A program made the translations under genes and the position numbers. From Mycobacterium sp. Aquia_213 (lineage in GTDB: Bacteria > Actinomycetota > Actinomycetes > Mycobacteriales > Mycobacteriaceae): a stretch of DNA of 64,000 bases. The DNA lies in NCBI RefSeq assembly GCF_026625985.1, contig NZ_CP113116.1, positions 3,968,001 to 4,032,000 of the forward strand, written 5' to 3'. Positions 19,047 through 26,116 of this stretch are shown in pieces. Every line of letters begins with the position of its first letter. Positions within the stretch are counted from its first letter, which is position 1. The notes below the pieces were generated by a model. It had not been told where the DNA came from, did not search any database, and worked only from the letters and a program-made list of their open reading frames with translations.

Positions 19047-20959
19047 GCGCCCAGCGCTATCGCGACTTGTCGGGCGAGGAAAGCCATCACCCAGGCCAGC
19101 ACGAACATGTAAGACCATGCGATCGCGGGCCATCGCCACGAGTTGGTTTCACGCCGCATCACCGCGACGGTCGACATGCATTGCAGCGCATAGATGAAGT
19201 ACGCCATCAGCGCGATCACGGTCGGCGCGGTGAACACCTTATGGCCGTTGTCGTCGGTCAGCGAAACCAGTGCCTCGTGCGGATCGTCGGGACTCTCCGC
19301 CGCCGCGACCTGGCCCAGGGTGGAGACGAACACTTCACGCGCCGACATCGAACCGAGCAGCGCGATGTTGACGTGCCAGTCGAAGCCGAGCGGTTTGAAC
19401 ACCGGTCCGACAAATTTCCCGACGTCGGCGGCCAGGCTGTGGTCCATCACGTAGGCGGTCGCGTCGGTCGGCGACATCTTCGCGGTCTCGGCCTCGCGCG
19501 CCGGCAGGTTGAGCAACACCCACAGCACCACCGACGTCCCCAGGATGATCGTTCCGGCCTTGCGCAAGAACATCTTCGCCGAATCCCACATCGTGATCAG
19601 CACGTTCTTGGGCGACGGGAAGCGATACGGGGGAAGCTCCATCGTGAACGGCAACAGGTCACTGCGCAGGATCGTCGATTTGAACACCGCCGCGGCGATC
19701 AGCGCGGAGGTGCCACCGCACACGTAGAGCGCGAACATCGCCACACCCTGCGCACTGAACCCGCCCCACTGAGTCTTCGGGGAAACGAGGATGCCGACCA
19801 GCAGGGTGAACACCGGAAGCCGGGCCGAACAGGTCATCAACGGCGCCGTGATGATGGTGGCGATCCGGTCCTTCGACGACGGCAGCGTCCGGGTGGCCAT
19901 GATCCCCGGGATCGCGCAGGCGAACGACGACAGCATCGCGACGAACGCGCGGCCTTCCAATCCCGTCGCCGCCATCACCCGGTCCATCAGGAAGGCGGCG
20001 CGCGCCATGTAGCCGACGTTCTCCAGCAGCGCGATCAGCAGGAACAACAACACGATCTGCGGGAGGAACTGAAGCACCGTCCCGACACCGCCGATCAGTC
20101 CCTGGCCGAGCAACCCGCGGATGACGTAGTTGCCGACGTGGTTGCTGACCAGGGTTCCGAGCTGGCCGAGCCAATCGGCGACCTGATCCTGCAGCGGCGC
20201 TGCGACTGTGAAGACGACCTGGAAGAAGCAGAACATCACCACGAAGAAGATGACGGTGCCCCACAGCGGGTGCAGCACGATCGCGTCGATCCGCCGGGTA
20301 CGCCGATCCGGTTGCGGGGCAGCATAATCGGCGGCCTTCAGCACCGAGCGGCCCCACGCGTCGATGGCGACGTCCTCGGCCGGCGGCAAAACCGGGGGCC
20401 GTTGCCATTGGCCGAAGTTCACCAGCTGCGAGCGCAAAGTGTCGATGCCAACGCCGCGGTTGGCGATGACCGCGAGGACCGGGACGCCCAGCGCCGTCGA
20501 CAAGGCGTCGATGGCGATGCCGCCGCCGCGCGCGGTCAACTCGTCGGTCATGCTCAGCACCAACAGGCACGGCAGGTCCTGGCGCAGTACCTGCGCGATC
20601 AGGATGATCGAGCGGTGCAGTGTGGTGGCGTCGGCGACGATCACGATCCCGTCGGGCCGGCCGTCGCCGTAGACCTCGCCGCCGAGCAGGTCGGACACCA
20701 CCTGCTCGTCCGGGCTGATCGGGTCGAGGCTGTAGGTGCCGGGCAGGTCCTCGATGGCGACCTCGACGCCGTCCACCTTGGCGATGCCGACGCTGCGCCC
20801 GACGGTGACGCCCGGGTAGTTACCGGTCTTGGCCCGCAGTCCGGTCAGGTGGTTGAACACAGAAGTTTTGCCCGCGTTGGGACTTCCGACCAAAGCGATG
20901 CGCGCCATTCCGGTAACGGCGACCGCAGAGCCGCCTTCTTCGTGGCACGACGACGTCAT
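19043..20959 (-). CDS. feoB: Ferrous iron transporter FeoB
   Basis: I use the ATG at 20959 (ATGA overlap with feoA's stop), giving 638 residues. The N-terminal G-protein domain has GSPNAGKTS (G1), DLPGTYSLDP (G3) and SMTDE at the G4 position, where NxxD is usual. It is followed by two Gate-type transmembrane regions with ACAIPGIMATRT and MTCSARLPVFTLL, the conserved Cys-containing core motifs of FeoB. It imports Fe(II) across the inner membrane, driven or gated by GTP. It is the middle gene of feoA-feoB-NifU-like and is probably iron-repressed through the IdeR-like boxes upstream of feoA. Confidence 0.94.
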   Translation of the reverse strand: MTSSCHEEGGSAVAVTGMARIALVGSPNAGKTSVFNHLTGLRAKTGNYPGVTVGRSVGIAKVDGVEVAIEDLPGTYSLDPISPDEQVVSDLLGGEVYGDGRPDGIVIVADATTLHRSIILIAQVLRQDLPCLLVLSMTDELTARGGGIAIDALSTALGVPVLAVIANRGVGIDTLRSQLVNFGQWQRPPVLPPAEDVAIDAWGRSVLKAADYAAPQPDRRTRRIDAIVLHPLWGTVIFFVVMFCFFQVVFTVAAPLQDQVADWLGQLGTLVSNHVGNYVIRGLLGQGLIGGVGTVLQFLPQIVLLFLLIALLENVGYMARAAFLMDRVMAATGLEGRAFVAMLSSFACAIPGIMATRTLPSSKDRIATIITAPLMTCSARLPVFTLLVGILVSPKTQWGGFSAQGVAMFALYVCGGTSALIAAAVFKSTILRSDLLPFTMELPPYRFPSPKNVLITMWDSAKMFLRKAGTIILGTSVVLWVLLNLPAREAETAKMSPTDATAYVMDHSLAADVGKFVGPVFKPLGFDWHVNIALLGSMSAREVFVSTLGQVAAAESPDDPHEALVSLTDDNGHKVFTAPTVIALMAYFIYALQCMSTVAVMRRETNSWRWPAIAWSYMFVLAWVMAFLARQVAIALGA

Positions 20960-21240
20960 GCGTCGCTGCCCGTCTCGATTTCGATCAGTCGCGCCTCGCG
21001 CCGTCGCAGGCACAGCTCGGTGTCCTGGACGCGGTAGATGGTCGGGTCGCCCATCGGGGCCCGGCGGATCACTTCGACGTCGGAGGCCGGCCGAAATCCC
21101 AGTTGCCGCAGGCGGCCCGCCACCATCGGAGATACCGCCGGCGTCAGGCCGACGATCGTTGCCCGCTCGCCCGGCGACAGCTCCGCTAGCACGGTTGGCG
21201 AACCCGAAAAACGATCTGCGTCTCGCGCCGATTCGCGCAT
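20956..21240 (-). CDS. feoA: Ferrous iron transport protein FeoA
   Basis: I use the ATG at 21240 (94 residues); a TTG start at 21252 would add four residues. The sequence LSPGERATIVGL followed by GRLRQLGFRPASDVEVIRRAPMGDPTIY is the SH3-like FeoA domain, including the typical basic-Leu-x-x-LGF motif. FeoA binds and regulates FeoB. The stop overlaps feoB's start. It is the first gene of the operon, with two IdeR-like boxes 35-68 bp upstream of the start. Confidence 0.9.
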   Translation of the reverse strand: MRESARDADRFSGSPTVLAELSPGERATIVGLTPAVSPMVAGRLRQLGFRPASDVEVIRRAPMGDPTIYRVQDTELCLRRREARLIEIETGSDA

Positions 21241-21274
21241 TACCCGCCCCAACGCCGGAGGTTCATCATCCTGG

Positions 21275-21308
21275 TAAGGATAGCCTCACGATGCTGAGGA
21301 TAGCCTCA
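21275..21308 (-). promoter_or_regulatory. Tandem IdeR/DtxR-like iron boxes upstream of feoA
   Basis: Two copies of AGGATAGCCT stand 20 bp apart: TAAGGATAGCCTCAC (21275-21289) and the palindrome TGAGGATAGCCTCA (21295-21308). Both match the core of the actinobacterial DtxR/IdeR operator (TTAGGTTAGSCTAACCTAA), with A for T in the centre and C for A in one arm. They lie between the fpg stop and the feoA start. Iron-loaded IdeR would be expected to repress the feo operon here. Confidence 0.7.
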
Positions 21309-21326
21309 GCTTTTGCCGAAATGGCA

Positions 21327-22175
21327 TTAACCGCGTGGGCGTGGCTGACACCGCGGACAGTAGAACGACGACCGGTTCATGAATTTCTCGCGGCGCATTA
21401 CCGCGCCACAGCGCCGGCAGCTTTCGCCTTCGCGCCCATAGGCATCCAGGGAGCGGTCGAAGTAACCCGACTCGCCGTTGACGTTGACGTACAGCGAATC
21501 GAACGAGGTGCCGCCCTTGGCGAGCGCCTCGCGCATCACGTCCGCGGCGGCCGCCAGCACGGCGGTCAGCTGGCGGCGGGTCAGCGTGTCCGCCGCGCGG
21601 GCACCATGAACTTTGGCCCGCCACAACGCTTCATCGGCATAGATATTGCCGATACCCGACACCACCTGCTGATCCAGTAGCTGGCGTTTGATCTCGGAAT
21701 GCTTGCGCCGCAACACTTTCACCACCGCATCGACGTCGAAGCGGGGGTCCAGCGGGTCGCGCGCGAGGTGCGCGACGGGCGTCGGCACCACGCTGCCGTC
21801 GACGTCCACCAGGTCGGCGAGCATCCAGCCCCCGAAGGTTCGCTGGTCGGCGAAGCTCAGCAGCGTTCCGTCATCGAGCACTGCGGAGATCCGGACGTGA
21901 TCGGCGCGCGGCACCGCACCGAGCAGCATCTGCCCGCTCATGCCGAGGTGAACGACCAGCGCGGTATCACCGTCGAGCAGCAGCCACAGGTATTTGCCCC
22001 GTCGATCGGTTCCGTCGATCCGCGCGTCGAGCAGCCGGGCCGTGAGGTCGGCGGGTCCGGCCTCGTGGCGGCGCACCGCGCGGGGGTGGTGCACCCGAAC
22101 CGCGGTGATCGTCTTGCCCACAACATGGGCCTGCAAGCCGCGGCGCACCACCTCGACCTCGGGCAGCTCGGGCAT
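21327..22175 (-). CDS. fpg: Formamidopyrimidine-DNA glycosylase (MutM)
   Basis: The protein has 282 residues and starts MPELPEVEVVRRGL, so the mature protein has the catalytic Pro1 and Glu2. RRGKYLWLLL supplies the conserved Lys. The C-terminal zinc finger is CRRCGAVM...CPRCQ. It removes 8-oxoguanine and formamidopyrimidines from DNA. The gene begins 1 bp after the rnc stop; the rnc-fpg order is conserved in mycobacteria. Confidence 0.97.
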   Translation of the reverse strand: MPELPEVEVVRRGLQAHVVGKTITAVRVHHPRAVRRHEAGPADLTARLLDARIDGTDRRGKYLWLLLDGDTALVVHLGMSGQMLLGAVPRADHVRISAVLDDGTLLSFADQRTFGGWMLADLVDVDGSVVPTPVAHLARDPLDPRFDVDAVVKVLRRKHSEIKRQLLDQQVVSGIGNIYADEALWRAKVHGARAADTLTRRQLTAVLAAAADVMREALAKGGTSFDSLYVNVNGESGYFDRSLDAYGREGESCRRCGAVMRREKFMNRSSFYCPRCQPRPRG

Positions 22176-22889
22176 CTATACGGGCGTTTTCCCCGCGGTG
22201 TCCAACGCTTCCAGCGTTTTCCAGGTCGCGGCGGCCGCCTTCTGCTCGGCTTCTTTTTTGGAGCGGCCGACACCCGACCCGTATTCGGTCTCCATCACGA
22301 CGACCACGGCCGTGAATTCCTTGTCGTGGTCCGGGCCGGTGGAGGTGACGTGGTAGGACGGCGCGCCCATCCCGCGCGCCGCGGTGAGCTCCTGCAGGCT
22401 GGTCTTCCAATCCAGCCCCGCGCCCAGCGTGGGCGCGGCATCCAGCAGCGCACCGAACAACCGCAGGATCACCTCGCGCGCCGTTTCGATGCCGTGCGCC
22501 AGGTAGATCGCACCCAGCAGCGATTCCATCCCGTCGGCCAGGATGCTCGACTTGTCGGCTCCGCCCGTGTTCGCTTCGCCGCGCCCCAGCAGCAGGTGAG
22601 CGCCCAGTCCGCCTTCGCATAGGTGCCGCCCGACGTCGGCCAGCGCCTGGGTGTTGACGATGCTGGCGCGCAGTTTGGCCAGGTCACCTTCCGATCGGTC
22701 GGGATGACGGTGGTAGAGCTCGTCGGTGACCGTCAGGCCCAGCACGGCGTCGCCGAGAAACTCCAGCCGCTCGTTGGTCGGCAGTCCGCCGTGCTCGTAG
22801 GCGTAGCTGCGGTGCGTCAACGCCAACGAGAGCAGTTCCTCGGGCAGGCCGACGCCGAGCGCGTCGAGCAGACTTTGCCGGGAGGTCAC
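22176..22889 (-). CDS. rnc: Ribonuclease III
   Basis: The protein has 237 residues. The RNase III signature NERLEFLGDAVLGL is near residue 40, and the second acidic cluster SILADGMESLLGAIYL carries the remaining metal ligands. A C-terminal double-stranded RNA binding domain ends with GSGVGRSKKEAEQKAA. It cleaves rRNA precursors and other duplex RNA. The GTG start overlaps the upstream DUF177 stop by 4 bp (GTGA). Confidence 0.96.
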   Translation of the reverse strand: MTSRQSLLDALGVGLPEELLSLALTHRSYAYEHGGLPTNERLEFLGDAVLGLTVTDELYHRHPDRSEGDLAKLRASIVNTQALADVGRHLCEGGLGAHLLLGRGEANTGGADKSSILADGMESLLGAIYLAHGIETAREVILRLFGALLDAAPTLGAGLDWKTSLQELTAARGMGAPSYHVTSTGPDHDKEFTAVVVVMETEYGSGVGRSKKEAEQKAAAATWKTLEALDTAGKTPV

Positions 22890-23482
22890 CGGTCACCCCG
22901 AGCGGTATCCGGGTCGCCGGTGTCGTCGGACAGCATGTCCACCAGCTTGGACCATCGCGGATCGATGGTGTCGTGGTGGTGGCTGGGGTCATCGGCCATC
23001 ACCACGCCGCATTCGGGGCACAACCCGGGGCAATCCGGCCGGCATACCGGTGCGAACGGAAGGTCGAGCGCGACGGCATCGATGATCGGCTGCTCGAGGT
23101 CGATGCGGTCGTCGACGACCCGGCCGACCTCGTCTTCCTCGGTGGTCGCCTCGGTGGCGGTGTCCGGGTAGGCGAACAGTTCGGTCAACCCGACCTCCAC
23201 GTGCCCGTGCACCTCGGTCAGGCACCGCGAGCACTCGCCGAGGGTGGGCGCCGACACCGTCCCGGTGACCAGCACGCCTTCCGACACCGACTCGACCCGC
23301 AGATCCATGTCCAGCGGAGCGCCCTGCGGGATCGCGATCATGTCCAGTCCGATGCGCAACGGGCTGGGCACGGTGTTACGTAACGTCACCATCGATCCCG
23401 GTCGGCGCCCGAGCCGCGTGACGTCAACCGTCATCGGCGAGGCCGGATGATGCTGCGCAGTAGTGCTGTGTTGGCGCGCCAT
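22886..23482 (-). CDS. DUF177/YceD-family protein
   Basis: I use the ATG at 23482, giving 198 residues. The YceD/DUF177 pattern is present: an acidic beta-rich N-terminal half with ECSRCLTEV, and the Cys cluster CRPDCPGLCPECG near residue 160, a probable zinc site. In other bacteria members accumulate with 23S rRNA or are coupled to rpmF. Here the gene is coupled to rnc, consistent with a link to rRNA processing. It is the Rv2926c counterpart. Confidence 0.88.
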   Translation of the reverse strand: MARQHSTTAQHHPASPMTVDVTRLGRRPGSMVTLRNTVPSPLRIGLDMIAIPQGAPLDMDLRVESVSEGVLVTGTVSAPTLGECSRCLTEVHGHVEVGLTELFAYPDTATEATTEEDEVGRVVDDRIDLEQPIIDAVALDLPFAPVCRPDCPGLCPECGVVMADDPSHHHDTIDPRWSKLVDMLSDDTGDPDTARGDR

Positions 23483-23577
23483 AGGAAAAATCTTACGGCG
23501 CCGTCGAGATGCCCCGGGCGGCACTTCGGCCATTCGCCCAGGTGGCCCGCTCGGCACTGGGCCGAGAGCGCTACCCG

Positions 23578-24321
23578 CTAGCGCGTCGCGTAGTCGTGCG
23601 TGCCGGCCGCCGTCCGGAGTTGGTGGCGACCGCGGCCCACCGAACGAAGCGTCCCGTTCAGGAACTCCTCGAACTCCGCGAGCTTGTTATCGACGTAGAT
23701 GTCGCACTCACCGCGCAGCCGGTCGGCCTCGGCGTGTGCGGTGTCGATCAGACGCGTGGACTCCGCGTTGGCGGCCTGCACGACCTCGTTCTGGGAGACC
23801 AGGCGCTGCTGCTCCTTGATGCCCTCTTGCACGGCCTTCTCATATGAGATGTTGCCGTTTTCGATCAGCCGGTCGGCCTCGGCCTGGGCGCGGCCGACGC
23901 TGGCCTCGTACTCGCGCTTGGCCGCCGTGGCGATGCGCATGGCCTCCTCGCGCGCGTCGGCGACCATCCGCTCGCTGTGCTGGCGCGCCTCGTTCACCAT
24001 CCGGTCGGCCTGCGCCTTGGCGTCGGAAAGCAGTCGGTCGGCCTCCGCGCGAGAGTGGTTCAGCAACGACTCCGACTCGGTGGTTGCCGAGGAGACCATG
24101 GAGTCGGCGTGCGACTTGGCGTCGGAAAGCATCGAATCGCGGGCATCGAGCACGTCCTGGGCGTCGTCCAGCTCGCCGGGAATCGCGTCTTTGATGTCGT
24201 CGATCAACTCCAGCACGTCACCGCGAGGCACCACGCAGCCCGCCGTCATCGGCACGCCGCGGGCTTCTTCGACAATGGCGCCCAATTCATCCAGCGCTTC
24301 AAAGACTCGGTACACGGCCAT
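23578..24321 (-). CDS. sepIVA: DivIVA-like septum protein SepIVA
   Basis: The protein has 247 residues, nearly the same as M. tuberculosis SepIVA (Rv2927c, 245). It starts MAVYRVFEALDELGAIVEEA and then forms a long coiled coil full of repeated Ala-Asp-Arg/Ser segments (AEADRLLSDAKAQADRMV). Homologues localise to the septum and the subpolar membrane domain and are essential for division. The start has GGAGG at the right spacing. The gene reads away from tesA across a 302-bp region. Confidence 0.92.
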   Translation of the reverse strand: MAVYRVFEALDELGAIVEEARGVPMTAGCVVPRGDVLELIDDIKDAIPGELDDAQDVLDARDSMLSDAKSHADSMVSSATTESESLLNHSRAEADRLLSDAKAQADRMVNEARQHSERMVADAREEAMRIATAAKREYEASVGRAQAEADRLIENGNISYEKAVQEGIKEQQRLVSQNEVVQAANAESTRLIDTAHAEADRLRGECDIYVDNKLAEFEEFLNGTLRSVGRGRHQLRTAAGTHDYATR

Positions 24322-24623
24322 GCCCTCCTGGCTTCGTTGTTGTTACCAGTGTGCCTGGTGTTACCTCTGTGACGGCGGTGGCGACACCGGTGTGTCGGGC
24401 ATTGGCCGCCGGGCTTGCCACGAACGTGCCCCGCACCGCCGCCCGGCGGGCGGGGTACTCCATTGCCCGAATTGCAACGCGACGTGGCAAACGCCCCACA
24501 AAAACGGATTCTTCCAGGAATTCCGCGGCACCGCCTGCGCAGGTCGGGATGCTTGTCGTTACCCGCCGAGCCGATCGTGTGGCAGCGGCCGGTCGACCCA
24601 CCGCACCGCGATAGGCTGAGCCG
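24322..24623. other. Divergent intergenic region between sepIVA and tesA
   Basis: This 302-bp stretch should hold the promoters of sepIVA (leftward) and tesA (rightward). Short open frames exist on both strands, but none has a ribosome binding site or recognisable protein. I see no clear sigma-A hexamer pair. Confidence 0.5.
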
Positions 24624-25361
24624 GTGAACGGGCCCACTGACCGAAATAGCGGCAGCGCGAGCACGCGAACGCTATTTATCTTTCCGCATGCCGGTGGATC
24701 TGCGACCTATTACGTTCCGTTTGCCAAGGCGTTCTCCGCCGATATCAAACGGGTCGCCGTGCAATACCCCAGCCGGCGCGATCGCGGCCTGACCGAGCTC
24801 GCCAGCATTCCCGAGCTTGCCGGCGAAATCTTCGACATGATGGCGCCGGCGGCGAAAGCCGGAGGTCAGGTGGCATTTTTCGGCCACAGTATGGGCGGGC
24901 TGGTGGCCTTCGAGGTGGCGCTGAGATTCCAAGAAGCCGGACACCCGATCAGCGCGCTGTTCATATCGTCCTGCGCAGCACCGGGCCACATCCGATACAA
25001 GGAATTGCAGGGTTCGGACCACGAGATCTTGAGCTTGGTCGCCCAGGTCACCGAGACGAATCCCGAGCATCTGGCAAATGACGAATTCGCCTCGAGCATC
25101 CTGCCCACGTTGCAAAGCGTCCGGACCATTGCGGCCTATACCCGGCCTCCCGAGATAAAGCTGACATGCCCGATCCACGCATTCGTCGCCGATGACGACA
25201 TCATCGTGGCCGACGAGAACATGACGGCCTGGGCGGATCGCACCACCCAGGAGTTCTCCATCCGGGTGTTCCCCGGGGATCATTTCTACCTCAATGCGAA
25301 TTTGCCGGAGCTGGTGCGCAACATCGAGGAAGTGGTCCTCGACCCCCGCGGCGAAAGTTAG
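24624..25361 (+). CDS. tesA: Type II thioesterase TesA
   Basis: The protein has 245 residues and starts at a GTG. It opens with LFIFPHAGGSATYYVPF, typical of type II thioesterases that serve polyketide and peptide synthases; the nucleophile elbow is GHSMGG with Ser89, and the catalytic Asp and His lie in VADDDIIV and GDHFYLN. In M. tuberculosis and M. marinum, TesA is needed for DIM and phenolic glycolipid production, interacting with PpsE to release the product or to edit stalled chains. It is the first gene of the lipid locus, 632 bp upstream of the fadD26 stub. Confidence 0.93.
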   Translation: MNGPTDRNSGSASTRTLFIFPHAGGSATYYVPFAKAFSADIKRVAVQYPSRRDRGLTELASIPELAGEIFDMMAPAAKAGGQVAFFGHSMGGLVAFEVALRFQEAGHPISALFISSCAAPGHIRYKELQGSDHEILSLVAQVTETNPEHLANDEFASSILPTLQSVRTIAAYTRPPEIKLTCPIHAFVADDDIIVADENMTAWADRTTQEFSIRVFPGDHFYLNANLPELVRNIEEVVLDPRGES

Positions 25362-25591
25362 CTGGCGAGCCGCCATCGGGCGGCCGCACGCCCCGGATCG
25401 ATCGCTGCCGCGCATTCGCCGCAACTGCCGGTCGACACCGGGACAACTCCGGCACGGCCGCCGAAATTCCTGCCGAACGGCTCACCGATTGACTGCCGGC
25501 ATCCCGCTCATCCCCGGGCTGCCCGGATCGCTCCCGGTGAAAATGGTGCGCAGGTCCCAGAACACGTCAGCCCCGCGACACCCGTCAGCAC

Positions 25592-25607
25592 GTGAGATTC
25601 GTCTCAC
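25592..25607. terminator. Perfect hairpin with TTCG loop downstream of tesA
   Basis: GTGAGA-TTCG-TCTCAC forms a perfect 6-bp stem closed by a UUCG tetraloop in the RNA. It lies 230 bp after the tesA stop and about 95 bp before a possible -10 element. No T-run follows (CTCTAATTAC), so it could be a terminator of the mycobacterial type, an RNA structure in the pps leader, or a protein operator. Confidence 0.35.
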
Positions 25608-25700
25608 TCTAATTACTATCTGCCACCTCCGCCCCACCAGCACCACCCGTCACGCTTACTGGTACCCCATTTGAGCTGCGGTAACGCGAAACTCTGGCAC

Positions 25701-25706
25701 TATAGT
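25701..25706 (+). promoter_or_regulatory. Possible -10 element of the pps operon
   Basis: TATAGT stands in the only AT-richer stretch between tesA and the PKS genes (about 25590-25780). TTGAGC occurs at 25671, but the spacing is 24 bp, too long for a standard -35. A promoter is expected hereabouts because tesA is far upstream and the PKS series needs strong expression. Confidence 0.3.
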
Positions 25707-25779
25707 AGACACGCGCAAAATAGGGCAGCATAGGCCCACACCTAAAATCTGTGGATTTGTTAAATCCCAAGACTTCCCC

Positions 25780-25929
25780 ATGAAAGACTGCTTACGTTGG
25801 TCAACGAGACGGATGGTCGGGGTGGACGATCGTTGCGCCGTGGCCGTCCAACTCTTACGCGCCGACGTTTCGGCCAGCAGCTGCCGTGTCACCGGGGGCG
25901 CTCCGCAGGGGAGCCGCGAGAGCTGCTGA
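25780..25929 (+). CDS. Possible small ORF in the pps leader (49 aa)
   Basis: ATG at 25780 (MKDCLRWSTR...) to TGA at 25929. Its third codon positions are about three-quarters G or C, rising downstream of the internal ATG at 25813, which fits coding use better than the overlapping frames. No domain is recognisable; it has four cysteines. In M. tuberculosis a small uncharacterised gene, Rv2929, sits in the same place between tesA and fadD26, and this might be its relic. It could equally be leader RNA. Confidence 0.3.
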   Translation: MKDCLRWSTRRMVGVDDRCAVAVQLLRADVSASSCRVTGGAPQGSRESC

Positions 25930-25993
25930 ATGGAGCGTCATGGGGGGTGCGTGTAGATAGCACCCGCAGCGACATGGAAGGTGAAGCGAACCG

Positions 25994-26116
25994 GTGACCG
26001 AGTCTTCCATGCCTGCTTTGCTGCAGGAGCCGGCCGAGCGACAGCTCGATACGGCGGCAGTTACGTTCAGTCAGCGTGCGCGATACGGCTCGCCCGGCGG
26101 GCGTGAGGCCGCATGA
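25994..26116 (+). pseudogene. fadD26: Remnant of fadD26 (fatty-acyl-AMP ligase), 40 codons
   Basis: A 40-codon frame starts at GTG 25994 and ends in a TGA that overlaps the ATG of the first PKS (ATGA at 26113-26116). Its first 25 residues, with the preceding Pro codon, read PVTESSMPALLQEPAERQLD and then TAAVTF. This aligns without gaps with the FadD26 N-terminus as I recall it (PVTDRSVPSLLQERADQQPD...), about half identical, and also resembles the ligase at 60596-62338. After that comes an unrelated tail (RARYGSPGGREAA). The remaining ~540 residues of the ligase are gone: a large in-frame deletion that kept the translational coupling to the PKS. The original ATG position now reads GAA, so the start is a guess. 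It cannot be an active enzyme. Confidence 0.7.

Noticed and set aside
24351..24614. Short frames in the sepIVA-tesA gap
   Set aside because: No ribosome binding site and no domain; they overlap the expected divergent promoters.
25797..25997. A 66-codon frame ending in a GTGA overlap with the fadD26 stub
   Set aside because: It needs a TTG start without a ribosome binding site, is very Arg/Gly-rich, and has lower third-position GC than the 49-codon frame that overlaps it.
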